From Flavobacteriales bacterium (GTDB taxonomy: Bacteria; Bacteroidota; Bacteroidia; JANQJC01), in contig JANQJC010000016.1 in NCBI GenBank assembly GCA_028281825.1, forward strand, positions 18,373-82,372: 64,000 bases of DNA, read 5' to 3'. Positions 43,265 to 53,063 of this stretch are shown piece after piece. A program made the translations under genes and the position numbers. Numbering within the stretch: the first letter of the stretch is position 1; every line of letters begins with the position of its first letter. The notes under the pieces are model-generated. The model searched no databases and was not told the origin of the DNA. It saw only the letters and a list, made by a program, of their open reading frames with translations.

Positions 43265-44647
43265 TTAATCTTTACCGAAACCTTTATAGAGTTCTTCTTC
43301 GTCTACTATCTCTAGATTGTCGTCCTCTTTCAATTCTTTGGAAACGGCAGTGTAGGGGCCAGTTACCACTTCTTCGCCTTTTTCGAGGCCTTCCAGCAGT
43401 TGTATGTACTCACTATCCTGGATACCAGTTTTCACTACTTTTCTCACAGCAGTACCGTTTTTATTCACAAAAACACATTCTTCAATTCTCTCTTTGTCTT
43501 TCTTTCCACTGTTAGCTTCCTGATATTCTTGCTCGTCTTCTTCCGTTTTTCGTTTTTCGTTTTTCCTTTCTTTGTCTTTGTCCTCATCCTTGTTTAAGTC
43601 GCGAGTGGTAACGGCTTGCAAAGGAACTGAAAGTACATTCTCTACAGTTTTGGTTTTAATATCCACAGAAGCTGACATGCCTGGGCGGAAAGGAGACATG
43701 CCAGGTTGTTTTTCGTTTTCCAAATCGGTGTAAGATTCTTTCAATACCCTGATTTTTACTTCAAAGTTGGTGACTTCATCCAGTGACATTCCTGAAACAT
43801 TAGCTGAGTTGGCAATGCTGGTAACTACCCCTTTGAACTTGCGCTCATAGTATGCGTCTACTTCAATATCCACACTGTCATTCATCCCTACCCGAATAAT
43901 ATCGTTCTCATTCACTTCTACCTGCACTTCCATTTCGTTCAAATTGGCAATGGTCATGATTTCAGAACCCATCATTTGCTGGGTACCCACTACAGTTTCA
44001 CCTACCTCAAAGTTGAGTTTAGATATAGTTCCATCCACGGGAGAGTAGATGGTGGTTCTTCCCATATTGTCCATTGCTTCCTGAAGGCCAGCTGCCGCGC
44101 TTTTTACATTGAACTCAGCCGCATTGATGGATTCTTCAGCCGCTTTCACTTCAGCTTCAGCAGTTTTGAAGGAGGAAACTGCAGCGTCATACTCTGCCTG
44201 GGAAATAGTTTCTTGCTCGAACAGCTTTTTGTTTCTCTCAAAACTTTGCTTTGCATTCTCGAATTGGGCCTTTACTTGTTCAAAGCGAGCTTGTGAGTTA
44301 GCCAAGTTGGCTTTGGAGGTATTAAGTGTAGCTTCAAGCCTTTCCACTGTGGCTACGTAAATATCAGGATTAATCTTTACCAGTAGCTGCCCCTTGGTAA
44401 CTTTATCACCTTCTTTAACAGGTAAGGCAATTATTTTTCCCGCCACGTCAGGGCTGATGGCGACCTCGGTTTCGGGCTGTATTTTACCACTTGCGGTAAC
44501 TATCTCGGTGATGGTTCTCTCGGCTACCTTTTCAGTAGTTACTTTGATGGCGGTAGAAGGGCCAATCCAGCCTTGTTTCTTACCGATGCCGAGTACTATG
44601 ACCACAAGCACAACGATGCCTATGGCTATTAAAAGCTTTTTGTTCAT
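43265..44647 (-). CDS. Periplasmic adaptor (membrane fusion protein) of a tripartite efflux pump
   Basis: 460 residues of the HlyD/MacA/AcrA type. N-terminal membrane anchor (about 4-22), lipoyl-like half sites (GKIIALPVKEGDKVTKGQLLVKIN and YSPVDGTISKLNFEVGE), a long alpha-hairpin (about 95-195) for TolC contact, and a beta-barrel (MEVQVEVNENDIIRV). The C-terminal part carries an unusual highly charged insertion of about 40 residues (DLNKDEDKDKERKNEKRKT...). Lies between tolC and tsaB. The pump subunit is not in the window. Confidence 0.92.
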   Translation of the reverse strand: MNKKLLIAIGIVVLVVIVLGIGKKQGWIGPSTAIKVTTEKVAERTITEIVTASGKIQPETEVAISPDVAGKIIALPVKEGDKVTKGQLLVKINPDIYVATVERLEATLNTSKANLANSQARFEQVKAQFENAKQSFERNKKLFEQETISQAEYDAAVSSFKTAEAEVKAAEESINAAEFNVKSAAAGLQEAMDNMGRTTIYSPVDGTISKLNFEVGETVVGTQQMMGSEIMTIANLNEMEVQVEVNENDIIRVGMNDSVDIEVDAYYERKFKGVVTSIANSANVSGMSLDEVTNFEVKIRVLKESYTDLENEKQPGMSPFRPGMSASVDIKTKTVENVLSVPLQAVTTRDLNKDEDKDKERKNEKRKTEEDEQEYQEANSGKKDKERIEECVFVNKNGTAVRKVVKTGIQDSEYIQLLEGLEKGEEVVTGPYTAVSKELKEDDNLEIVDEEELYKGFGKD

Positions 44648-44703
44648 GGAGGGGTTTTATGTTCCAATGAATATACATTGGGTTAGTGGTAATTGTTCTG
44701 TTA

Positions 44704-46125
44704 TTATTTCAATGTCAAAGGTTTACCCTGGTAAAAGTCCAGCACTTTGAGCTTAAAGACATAGTCATATTTTGCACGCACAGCCTCTGACTCAGCATTG
44801 GTAAGGCGTGTTTTGGTTTCGTTAAAGTCAGTTGGATTAAGCAGGCCAACTTCAAAACGCTTTTGGGCATACTCAAACGATGTTTCTAATGCCTCCAATG
44901 CTTTTATTGAAGCAAAGTACTGCTTAAGAGAAGCCTTGGCATCAGCATGGGCTTGTTGTATGGTTTGCTCTAATTGCAGTTTAGAAGCTTCCAGTGCCAA
45001 TTGGGCGTTTTGTTGGTTGATTTTGGCTCTGGCAATCGCTGTGCGGCTTTGCCATCCATTAAAAATTGGAATATTTAAATTAAAAGTGAGGTTTTCATTT
45101 AAATTTTGTTCTAGTTGGTCACTGAAAGATTTGGTCTCCAATGTTGGGATGATACCATCTGATAAGCTAAACACCGTATCACCACTAGCAGTATAGCCAG
45201 AAGGTGGTGGTGTGGTAATCGTATATCCAGTTACTTCCTTACTTAAGCCTGAATAGCCAGTACCAACAGAACCAGTTATTGTAACACTAGGACTGGCTGT
45301 GCCTTTAGCTATCGCTACACTTTTATCAGCGCTTAATACTGTTGTCTCAGCACTTTTGATTTGTGGTTGATTACCTAATGCAGTCTGGTATATCTGTTTA
45401 GGGTTTAATTTGGACAGGGCATCCGCTGGGATTTCAATTTGTGGTTTCTCTATCGTTAAAGTAGCATTACTATTCAAATTCATCAATTGCCTTAGCGATA
45501 AGTAGGCTAAATCTCTTTGGTTTTCAGCATTACTTACCTGCAATTCATCACTGGCCAATTGTGCCTGTATATCAAACAGGTTGCCCTCAGGCAAAACACC
45601 AGCATCAACCAATTTACTAGTTCTGTCAAGTTGGTTATCGGTAATCAGTAATTGATTTTGCGCCACTAGTAATAATTCTTCACTAAAAAGTACTTGTAAA
45701 TAAGCCGTGGCAACATTTAACGCGATATCGTTTTGCATCGTCTCAACGTCATATCGGCTGGCTGTCAAATCAAGGTCATTCTTTTTGAGTGTGTTTTGTT
45801 TTTGCATCCCGTTAAAGAGGGTTACACTACTGCTTAGCCCAAAGTTGTTTGAACGAACGCGGTTGGTGGCAAATTGGTTGGTGAATGGGTCAATTCTCTG
45901 CCCCCAGTTGTAGCCGTGCGATGCCCCTGCATTGAGGCTGGGTATCATGTCAGCCACACTTTGGTCATAGTTAGCTTTTGCCAGCTCAGCACTCAACATG
46001 TTTTGCTTCACCTGTATATTATTCCCTATTGCATGCTCAATACACTTGCTTAACGACCATGCCTCCTGGGCCTGTGTGATGAACCCTGATAATATTAATG
46101 CTAACCCAATTACCAATTTCCTCAT
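44704..46125 (-). CDS. TolC-family outer membrane efflux protein
   Basis: 473 residues with a signal peptide (to about TQAQ). Two OEP repeats with long alanine/glutamine-rich helices (SLSKCIEHAIGNNIQVKQNMLSAELAKANYDQSVADMIPSL and QNAQLALEASKLQLEQTIQQAHADAKA) forming the periplasmic tunnel. It leads a transcript with the adaptor (56 bases on) and tsaB. A TAAATTTG -7 box is at 46143-46150 on the minus strand. Substrate unknown. Confidence 0.93.
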   Translation of the reverse strand: MRKLVIGLALILSGFITQAQEAWSLSKCIEHAIGNNIQVKQNMLSAELAKANYDQSVADMIPSLNAGASHGYNWGQRIDPFTNQFATNRVRSNNFGLSSSVTLFNGMQKQNTLKKNDLDLTASRYDVETMQNDIALNVATAYLQVLFSEELLLVAQNQLLITDNQLDRTSKLVDAGVLPEGNLFDIQAQLASDELQVSNAENQRDLAYLSLRQLMNLNSNATLTIEKPQIEIPADALSKLNPKQIYQTALGNQPQIKSAETTVLSADKSVAIAKGTASPSVTITGSVGTGYSGLSKEVTGYTITTPPPSGYTASGDTVFSLSDGIIPTLETKSFSDQLEQNLNENLTFNLNIPIFNGWQSRTAIARAKINQQNAQLALEASKLQLEQTIQQAHADAKASLKQYFASIKALEALETSFEYAQKRFEVGLLNPTDFNETKTRLTNAESEAVRAKYDYVFKLKVLDFYQGKPLTLK

Positions 46126-46253
46126 AATAATTCAATTAGCGGCAAATTTAATTATTAGAACCTAATGCAGGGTGTATTTCTGAATAGTCTTTCTTAAAAT
46201 ATGTTAAACGGAAACCCTTAATAGCAAAAGGATAACAAAAGGGTGCAAATAAA

Positions 46254-46287
46254 TTTGGAGGGATAACTTTTAAATTTATTAAGTTTG
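46254..46287 (+). promoter_or_regulatory. Bacteroidota-type promoter of acpP-fabF-rnc
   Basis: TTTG (46254-46257), 22 bases, TAAGTTTG (46280-46287), about 30 bases before the acpP ATG. Good fit to the phylum consensus. Confidence 0.75.
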
Positions 46288-46318
46288 CACGCAAATTGTC
46301 AAACTAAAAACTGTAATC

Positions 46319-46555
46319 ATGTCAGACATCGCATCACGAGTAAAAGCAATCATCGTTGATAAATTAGGTGTTGATGAAAGTGAAGTAACACCAGAAGCAA
46401 GCTTTACCAACGACCTTGGTGCTGATTCACTCGACACTGTTGAGCTGATCATGGAATTCGAGAAAGAATTCAATATCGCCATACCAGACGACCAAGCTGA
46501 AAACATCAGCACTGTAGGCGAAGCGATCAAGTATATCGAAGATAACGTTAAGTAA
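46319..46555 (+). CDS. acpP: Acyl carrier protein
   Basis: 78 residues, acidic. The 4'-phosphopantetheine serine is S37 in [16 protein letters not shown]. Carries growing acyl chains in fatty acid synthesis. Followed by fabF after 87 bases, the common order. Confidence 0.98.
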   Translation: MSDIASRVKAIIVDKLGVDESEVTPEASFTNDLGADSLDTVELIMEFEKEFNIAIPDDQAENISTVGEAIKYIEDNVK

Positions 46556-46642
46556 CACATCGTTAAATTTCTTTTACGTTTTAATTGCCTGTGATATTAT
46601 ATTGCAGGCTTTTAACGTATTTTAGAGGCTTCAAAAGAATCA

Positions 46643-47893
46643 ATGGCGCTAAAAAGAGTTGTAGTAACTGGTCTTGGAGCGTTGACCCCTTTGGGCAATA
46701 CGCTTCCTGAATTTTGGGATAACCTGACTAAGGGTGTTTCAGGGGCAGCTACTATTACCCGTTTTGACCCCAACAAATTCAAGACTCAATTTGCATGTGA
46801 AGTAAAGGGTTTTGACCCACTTCAGCATTTTGACCGCAAAGAGGCCCGCAAACTTGACCCTTATTCCCAATACGCTATGGTAGTAGCCGATGAAGCTGTT
46901 GTTGATAGTGGAATTGACCTTGAAGGAGTGAATAAGGATAGGGTAGGCGTGATTTGGGGGAGTGGTATTGGTGGTTTCCAAACTTTTTTTGAAGAATGCT
47001 CCCAGTACGCTACTGGTGATGGCACACCAAGGTTCAATCCTTTCTTTATACCCAAAATGATAGCGGATATTGCTCCTGGGCAAATTTCCATCAAGTATGG
47101 TTTTAGAGGGCCTAATTTTACTACTGTTTCGGCATGTGCATCATCCACTAATTCATTGATTGACGCTTATAATTACATCCGTTTAGGCAAAGCAGATATA
47201 ATAGTCTCGGGTGGTTCTGAAGCACCTATCAACGAAGCAGGTGTAGGTGGTTTTAATGCCATGCATGCCATGTCAACCCGCAATGATGACCCAGCCACAG
47301 CTTCTCGTCCATTTGATTTGGATAGGGATGGCTTTGTATTGGGTGAGGGTGCTGGTTGTATTATTTTGGAGGAGTATGAGCATGCGAAAACCAGAGGGGC
47401 TAAAATATATGCTGAATTTGCAGGCAGTGGCCTTTCAGCTGATGCGCATCACATTACAGCGCCACACCCCGAAGGGCTTGGTGCATTGAATGTAATGAAG
47501 AATGCATTGGAAGATGCAGGAATGCAAGCCTCTGAGATAGACTACATCAACGTTCACGGTACTTCTACCCCCTTAGGAGACATAGCTGAAAGTAAGGCTA
47601 TTCAACAGGTGTTTGGTGAGCAGGCTTATAAATTAAACATTAGCTCTACCAAATCAATGACTGGCCACTTACTGGGTGCTGCCGGCGCTGTCGAAGCCAT
47701 AGCATCAATCATGGCTGTGAAAGAGGGTATTGTACCACCAACCATTAACCACTTTACTGACGACCCTGAATTTGATACAAGATTGAACTTTACGTTCAAT
47801 GCAGCACAGAAACGCGATGTAAATGCCGCACTAAGTAATACCTTTGGTTTTGGCGGACACAATGCTTCTGTTATTTTCAAAAAGACCTCTTAA
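46643..47893 (+). CDS. fabF: Beta-ketoacyl-ACP synthase II
   Basis: 416 residues. Condenses malonyl-ACP with acyl-ACP. The Cys-His-His active site is intact: VSACASSTN (C165), NVHGTSTPLGD and STKSMTGHLLGAAG. Thiolase fold of normal length. Its TAA is followed at once by the rnc start. Confidence 0.98.
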   Translation: MALKRVVVTGLGALTPLGNTLPEFWDNLTKGVSGAATITRFDPNKFKTQFACEVKGFDPLQHFDRKEARKLDPYSQYAMVVADEAVVDSGIDLEGVNKDRVGVIWGSGIGGFQTFFEECSQYATGDGTPRFNPFFIPKMIADIAPGQISIKYGFRGPNFTTVSACASSTNSLIDAYNYIRLGKADIIVSGGSEAPINEAGVGGFNAMHAMSTRNDDPATASRPFDLDRDGFVLGEGAGCIILEEYEHAKTRGAKIYAEFAGSGLSADAHHITAPHPEGLGALNVMKNALEDAGMQASEIDYINVHGTSTPLGDIAESKAIQQVFGEQAYKLNISSTKSMTGHLLGAAGAVEAIASIMAVKEGIVPPTINHFTDDPEFDTRLNFTFNAAQKRDVNAALSNTFGFGGHNASVIFKKTS

Positions 47894-48619
47894 TTGCCCT
47901 TTCGTCACATAAATAAGTTTGTTGGGCGCTCCAACGAGGACAAAAAACTTACTCAGGCACTTGCTAATCTCTTAGGTTTTAAACCCAGCAACCTTGCGTT
48001 ATACCAATTGGCTTTCAGGCACAAATCTGTGGCCCGTGAGATAAAGGATGGTGTAAAGGATAGCAATGAAAGGTTAGAGTATTTAGGCGATGCCATATTG
48101 GATGCTGTAATTGCCCATTACCTTTTCAAAATCTACCCTTTTGAAGGGGAAGGCTTCCTCACGCAGATGCGCTCCAAATTGGTAAGCCGTAAGTTCCTCA
48201 ATGCCCTTTCAGTAAAGATAGGTATGGATGATTTCGTGCAGTGGGAAAGTAAGGAGCGTTTCTCTAGCTCAGTTTATGGCGATGCACTAGAAGCTCTTAT
48301 TGGAGCGATATACCTGGATAAAGGCTACAAGACTACCCACAAGTTTATCATCAACCGCATGTTGAAAGTGCACGTGGATATGTCGGAAATTGAAACGATG
48401 GAAAGCAACTATAAGAGCCGCTTGCTAGAGTGGGCCCAAAGAGAACGCAAGGACGTCAATTTTAAGGTAGTGCACGAAATCGAAGAAAAGGGCCGTAAGC
48501 AGTTTGTTGTTGAAGTTACCGTTGACGACAAAATAATGGGCGAAGGACAGGACTTTTCCAAAAAGCGTGCAGAGCAATTAGCCGCTGAGAGGGCCTGCGA
48601 ATTGATTGATATTGAATAA
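47894..48619 (+). CDS. rnc: Ribonuclease III
   Basis: 241 residues. Cuts double-stranded RNA in rRNA and mRNA processing. Signature NERLEYLGDAILDAVIAHYLF and GDALEALIGAIYLD hold the catalytic acids; the C-terminal double-stranded RNA-binding domain (about 170-240) ends KKRAEQLAAERACELI. The start is TTG, directly abutting the fabF stop, because no ATG occurs before the first conserved helix; translation is probably coupled. Confidence 0.95.
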   Translation: MPFRHINKFVGRSNEDKKLTQALANLLGFKPSNLALYQLAFRHKSVAREIKDGVKDSNERLEYLGDAILDAVIAHYLFKIYPFEGEGFLTQMRSKLVSRKFLNALSVKIGMDDFVQWESKERFSSSVYGDALEALIGAIYLDKGYKTTHKFIINRMLKVHVDMSEIETMESNYKSRLLEWAQRERKDVNFKVVHEIEEKGRKQFVVEVTVDDKIMGEGQDFSKKRAEQLAAERACELIDIE

Positions 48620-48673
48620 GATATTTTCATTGCAATCAATTCTGTTAAATTTGCCTGATCTATATTCAGGCAA

Positions 48674-50752
48674 GTGAAACAAAAACCACACAAAAAGAGC
48701 AAAGCAAAAGCCGAAGAACCAGAGTTTGAGACTACGTCAACTCCTCAAGCAGAGCCCAAACAAGAGTTTTTGCAAAAGTGGGGTGTTCACCTGGCGATGT
48801 TCTTTTTTGGCTTCCTGTTGTATGCTAACACTATCCCTTTTGAGTATGCCTTGGATGATAAGCTCTATATCACGCACAACCAGTTCACCAAACAGGGCAT
48901 AGATGGTATCCCAGATTTAGTAAGCAATGACCTCTTAATAGGTTTCTATGGCAAAGAGAAAAACCTGTTAGAAGGCGGGCGCTACCGTCCTTTGGCACTG
49001 ATTACATGGGCCATTGAGTATCAACTTTTTGACGGTGAAAGCCCTGGCTTTAGCCACTTTGTAAGTGCCTCACTTTATGGGCTGATATGCCTGGTGCTCT
49101 ATTCAATACTACTGTTATTATTTCCACAACAAAAAAGCAGGTGGTGGTCGGTCGCCCTGGTTGGAGCGGCCTTGTTTGCAGCACACCCATTACACACTGA
49201 GATAGCAGCCACAGTAAAAGGCAGGGTGGAGATGATGAGCGTTCTATTTAGCCTGGTTTCAATGTATTATGTTATCAGGTACTACGATGAGAAAAAAGCT
49301 AAATATTTGGCCTTTTCGGGCTTAGCTTTCTTTGCTGGTTTTATGTCTAAGGAAGACGCCATTAATTTTATTGGTATTATTCCGCTTACGCTTTTCTTTT
49401 TTAGGGATTTCAGGATAAAAGATTTTGCAATAGCTTTTTCGCCAGTAATACTGGCAACTGTAGCCTATATGGCGATACGGATGTCAGTTATTCAATCTAG
49501 CGGTGAAGCGGTAGCGCCGGAGTTAATGAATGCACCATTTATGCATGCAACAGGAGGTGAGAGACTGGCTACTATTATGTTTACATGGGGCATGTATATC
49601 AAACTGATGTTCTTCCCGCACCCGCTTACGCATGACTACTACCCCTGGCATCCATTACTAAAGGGCGAAGGAGCCACACTAGACGGTGGTTACCCTTACT
49701 TCAATTGGGGGGATATGGAAGTAATACTTTCAGCGGTAGTGGTATTAAGTCTTGTAGTTATAGCGGTTATTGGAGCACTAAAGAAAAATGTATACAGTTG
49801 GGGAATTTTGGTGTTCTTCGGTAGTTTCTTGCTATACAGCAATTTGGTGTTTGACATCGGGACCTTTATGAATGAGCGTTTTATGTTCATTCCATCCATT
49901 GGTTTTTGCGTGATAGCAGGCTATGCTTTTGTAGAAGTGCTCCCTAAATACATCAAATCTGAACAAGTTTTGAAAGGCTTGCTGATGGCGGTATTGCTAG
50001 GTTACTCTGCAAAAACCATTTCTCGCAACTATGCTTGGGAAAACGACCATAGTCTTACAACCACAGATGTGAAAACCTCAGTGAATAGCGCCAAAGCTAA
50101 CTTGGTGGCTGGAGGCTCTTTTGTAGATATGGCAACAGAAGCCAAAAATCCACAAGAAAGGCAGCGCCTTCTCAATCAGGCGATTAAACACCTGAAGCAC
50201 TCAAGAGAATTGTACCCAGGCTATATAGAACCTACATTACTGCTTGGAAACGCTTACTATAACTCGGGGGATTGGCCCATGGCACTAGCCTATTATGACC
50301 TGTGTATGCAGATGAACCCCAACTATGTGTACACCGAGAAAAACATGACCATGCTAGGTGATACCCTCACAAGGGCTGGTAATGCTGACTTAGCCATCAA
50401 AACCTACGAAACCCTTATCAAATACAAACCATCAGCTAAAGCCTATGGCGAGTTGGGGGGTGTGTATGGCCGCTATAAACAAGACCTCACCAAGGCTGAA
50501 GAGTACGTCCGCAAAGCCTTGGAGCTAGAACCCAACAACACCGATGTAATCATCAAACTAGGCACCATACATGCCATGAGAGGCCAAATGCAACAAGCAC
50601 TTGAAATATTTGAAAGTGGCCTAGCCATAGACCCAGACAACCCAGGGCTACTGAAAAACATCGGAATTACCTACCATAACATGGGGCAACCCGAAAAAGG
50701 CAAAGCCTTTATAGACCGCGCTGCACAAGAGGACGCGAAGCGTAAAAAATAA
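48674..50752 (+). CDS. TMTC-like multi-pass membrane protein with C-terminal TPR repeats
   Basis: 692 residues, GTG start (MKQKPHKKSKAKAEEPE). A charged N-terminus of about 30 residues, then about ten membrane helices (to about 460), then at least four TPR units (about 490-690; PGYIEPTLLLGNAYYNSGDWPMALAYYDLCMQMNPN and following). The loops PFEYALDDKLYITHN, RYRPLALITWAIEY and AHPLHTEIAATVKGRVEMMSVLF match the eukaryotic TMTC protein O-mannosyltransferase family. GT-C-type glycosyl transfer from a lipid donor is therefore plausible. A TAAATTTG -7 box lies at 48646-48653. Confidence 0.85.
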   Translation: MKQKPHKKSKAKAEEPEFETTSTPQAEPKQEFLQKWGVHLAMFFFGFLLYANTIPFEYALDDKLYITHNQFTKQGIDGIPDLVSNDLLIGFYGKEKNLLEGGRYRPLALITWAIEYQLFDGESPGFSHFVSASLYGLICLVLYSILLLLFPQQKSRWWSVALVGAALFAAHPLHTEIAATVKGRVEMMSVLFSLVSMYYVIRYYDEKKAKYLAFSGLAFFAGFMSKEDAINFIGIIPLTLFFFRDFRIKDFAIAFSPVILATVAYMAIRMSVIQSSGEAVAPELMNAPFMHATGGERLATIMFTWGMYIKLMFFPHPLTHDYYPWHPLLKGEGATLDGGYPYFNWGDMEVILSAVVVLSLVVIAVIGALKKNVYSWGILVFFGSFLLYSNLVFDIGTFMNERFMFIPSIGFCVIAGYAFVEVLPKYIKSEQVLKGLLMAVLLGYSAKTISRNYAWENDHSLTTTDVKTSVNSAKANLVAGGSFVDMATEAKNPQERQRLLNQAIKHLKHSRELYPGYIEPTLLLGNAYYNSGDWPMALAYYDLCMQMNPNYVYTEKNMTMLGDTLTRAGNADLAIKTYETLIKYKPSAKAYGELGGVYGRYKQDLTKAEEYVRKALELEPNNTDVIIKLGTIHAMRGQMQQALEIFESGLAIDPDNPGLLKNIGITYHNMGQPEKGKAFIDRAAQEDAKRKK

Positions 50753-50925
50753 ACAATGTTATTCGCAACCTAAGATTTTCCGTGAGTCCCTCGAGGGTGT
50801 CGATTAAACTTTGTTTACTTTGTAAATAAATTATAACGTACACCCAATTTAAAACATTATGCACTTTTGGATACAGTAAATTTAGATTAAAAGAAAAAAT
50901 TAATTTAGCTCGAAAAGCTTTGAAA

Positions 50926-51138
50926 ATGGAAGAAGTTGTTTGGTATAAAGCGGATTGGTTTAAGATGCTGGCAATGGCTCATCTTTTCCTTTCCATCGTT
51001 TCGATGTTAGTGAATTATAGCCTTATCAAGTCTGCGAAATCTAGAAAACTAGTGATTGACTGGATGATACTAGGTTATGTGTTTCCAGTGATTAGTACTA
51101 CTATCCTCTATTTCCGAATTAAGGGGGAGCAAAAGTAA
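50926..51138 (+). CDS. Small membrane protein, unknown function
   Basis: 70 residues from an ATG (a TTG two codons upstream is possible). Two hydrophobic segments, about 14-34 (MAHLFLSIVSMLVNYSLI) and 45-64 (WMILGYVFPVISTTILYF), separated by a basic loop (KSAKSRKL). No family recognised. The 170-base upstream gap contains the palindrome CCCTCGAGGG (50788-50797), part of a dispersed-repeat-like sequence. Confidence 0.55.
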   Translation: MEEVVWYKADWFKMLAMAHLFLSIVSMLVNYSLIKSAKSRKLVIDWMILGYVFPVISTTILYFRIKGEQK

Positions 51139-51210
51139 AAACCTCTTAACATAAAAATCACTTCTCCCTTTTTGCCAAACACAGTTTATGCCTTAACTTC
51201 ATCCCCTGAT

Positions 51211-51627
51211 ATGTCAAAACTCGTTTTACAGGTTGAGGATGAAATAGACTTTCTCCTATTCTGTATTGCCTGTCACAAGGCTGATTACCGCCTTTGCTAC
51301 GAGTTGAATAAGGTTTTGGGCATTGACTTAGAGAAGCAAGACAACTACAGCATACAAACTAAGCCCAAAGAAACAGATCACTTTAGCATGTACTATTACA
51401 ACGATGAGGAAAACTATCGGGAAATCTTTCTCATTGCCAACAAAAGTGAGAACAGTGTGTTAATACCAGAGCAAAAACAAGTGGACTACTTTTTGCAGGT
51501 ATATGGCTACTTACCCAATGATGAAGTGGATGACATGCTCAAGCGCATTAATGGCATATCTATGGTACTCACCGCTTACAAAGTGGACCCTGAGAAATTA
51601 AAATCGATACAATTGCTAATACACTGA
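51211..51627 (+). CDS. IPExxxVDY-family protein
   Basis: 138 residues from the ATG giving MSKLVLQVEDEIDFLLFCIACHKADY; the upstream TTG at 51172 is rejected because the extension is unlike the family. It contains the naming motif as LIPEQKQVDYFLQVYG. Function unknown. The family is, as I recall, typical of Bacteroidota. It ends 4 bases before pyk, so the two are co-transcribed, suggesting a tie to glycolysis or pyruvate kinase control. Confidence 0.85.
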   Translation: MSKLVLQVEDEIDFLLFCIACHKADYRLCYELNKVLGIDLEKQDNYSIQTKPKETDHFSMYYYNDEENYREIFLIANKSENSVLIPEQKQVDYFLQVYGYLPNDEVDDMLKRINGISMVLTAYKVDPEKLKSIQLLIH

Positions 51628-51631
51628 TAAG

Positions 51632-53050
51632 ATGAGGAAAACAAAAATAGTTGCTACAATAGGCCCCAGTTCATCATCAGAAGATGTGCTCGCAAAAATA
51701 ATAGAGGCAGGAGTGGATATATGTCGCATTAATTTCTCACACGGCACTCATGACGACCACCGCCAGGTGATGGATCGTGTTTCTTCCATTCGTAAGCGTT
51801 CGGAGCATAACACGGGTATATTGGCCGACTTGCAGGGTCCTAAGCTTCGCGTAGGTGAAATGGAAAACGATTCTGTGCAGATTGAAGAAGGGGATATTAT
51901 TTATTTTACAACTGAAGAATGTATTGGCACAAGGGAAAGGGTTTATATGACCTATAAAGAATTCCCGAAAGATGTGCAGGCAGGGGAGAAAATACTGATA
52001 GACGATGGTAAGCTTGAACTGGAAGTATTAGCTACCGATAGGGACAAAGAAGTGAAAACGGTGGTAACTCACGGCGGACTTTTGTCATCCCGCAAAGGGG
52101 TTAACCTGCCCAATACAAAAGTCTCTTTACCCAGCCTCACAGAGAAAGACTTGGTTGACCTGGAGTTTGCCCTGCAAAGCAAGGTAGAGTGGATTGGGCT
52201 TTCATTTGTTCGTTCAGCGGCTGACATCATTGAGTTGAAGCACCGTATAGCTAAAGCTCACGGTATATCAAAAGTGATTGCCAAAATAGAAAAGCCCGAA
52301 GCGATACGGGACATTGACAACATCATTAAAGAGGCCGATGGCATCATGGTGGCTCGAGGTGATTTGGGCGTGGAAGTACCCCTTCAGCAAGTGCCTGTGA
52401 TACAAAAACTGATAGTAAAAAAATGCCTGGATGCTGCTAAGCCAGTAATCATCGCTACACAAATGATGGAGAGCATGATAGAAAACATCAGCCCTTCCCG
52501 TGCTGAAGTGAGCGATGTGGCTAACTCTGTGATGGATGGTGCAGATGCCCTCATGTTAAGTGGTGAAACCTCTGTAGGTGACCACCCTGTGAAGGTAATC
52601 GAGACCATGAGCAAAATCATCAGCTATATCGAGACCTACGAAAACATCTACCACCACCCTCATGAACCAGTGCCAAAAACAGAAAGGTATGTATCTGATA
52701 GTGTTTGCCTCTCGGCAACGCAATTAGCCAAAGAAACCAATGCAACGGCCATTATCACCATGACACATTCTGGCTACACGGCTTTCCGTATCTCAAGTTA
52801 CAGGCCTAATACCAATATTTACATCTTCACTGATAATTATAGCATCCTCAATATGCTTAGCCTGGTGTGGGGGGTCAAAGGGTTCTATTATGACAAATAT
52901 GTAAGTACTGACCACACCATTGCGGATATCAAGCACATTCTCAAAACCAAGAACCTGATTAAGGATGGTGAGTTGGTCATCAACATTGCCAGTATCCCCA
53001 TCAATGAGCGTGGTCAGTCCAATATGGTTAAGCTCAGTTACGTGAATTAG
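51632..53050 (+). CDS. pyk: Pyruvate kinase
   Basis: 472 residues. Last step of glycolysis. N-terminal KTKIVATIGPSSSS, the active-site region KVIAKIEKPEAIRDIDNIIKEADGIMVARGDLGVEVP with the catalytic lysine and metal acids, and IIATQMMESMIENISPSRAEVSD are all standard. B domain (about 70-170) and C-terminal regulatory domain are complete. Confidence 0.98.
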   Translation: MRKTKIVATIGPSSSSEDVLAKIIEAGVDICRINFSHGTHDDHRQVMDRVSSIRKRSEHNTGILADLQGPKLRVGEMENDSVQIEEGDIIYFTTEECIGTRERVYMTYKEFPKDVQAGEKILIDDGKLELEVLATDRDKEVKTVVTHGGLLSSRKGVNLPNTKVSLPSLTEKDLVDLEFALQSKVEWIGLSFVRSAADIIELKHRIAKAHGISKVIAKIEKPEAIRDIDNIIKEADGIMVARGDLGVEVPLQQVPVIQKLIVKKCLDAAKPVIIATQMMESMIENISPSRAEVSDVANSVMDGADALMLSGETSVGDHPVKVIETMSKIISYIETYENIYHHPHEPVPKTERYVSDSVCLSATQLAKETNATAIITMTHSGYTAFRISSYRPNTNIYIFTDNYSILNMLSLVWGVKGFYYDKYVSTDHTIADIKHILKTKNLIKDGELVINIASIPINERGQSNMVKLSYVN

Positions 53051-53063
53051 TCGCCAAAGAAGT

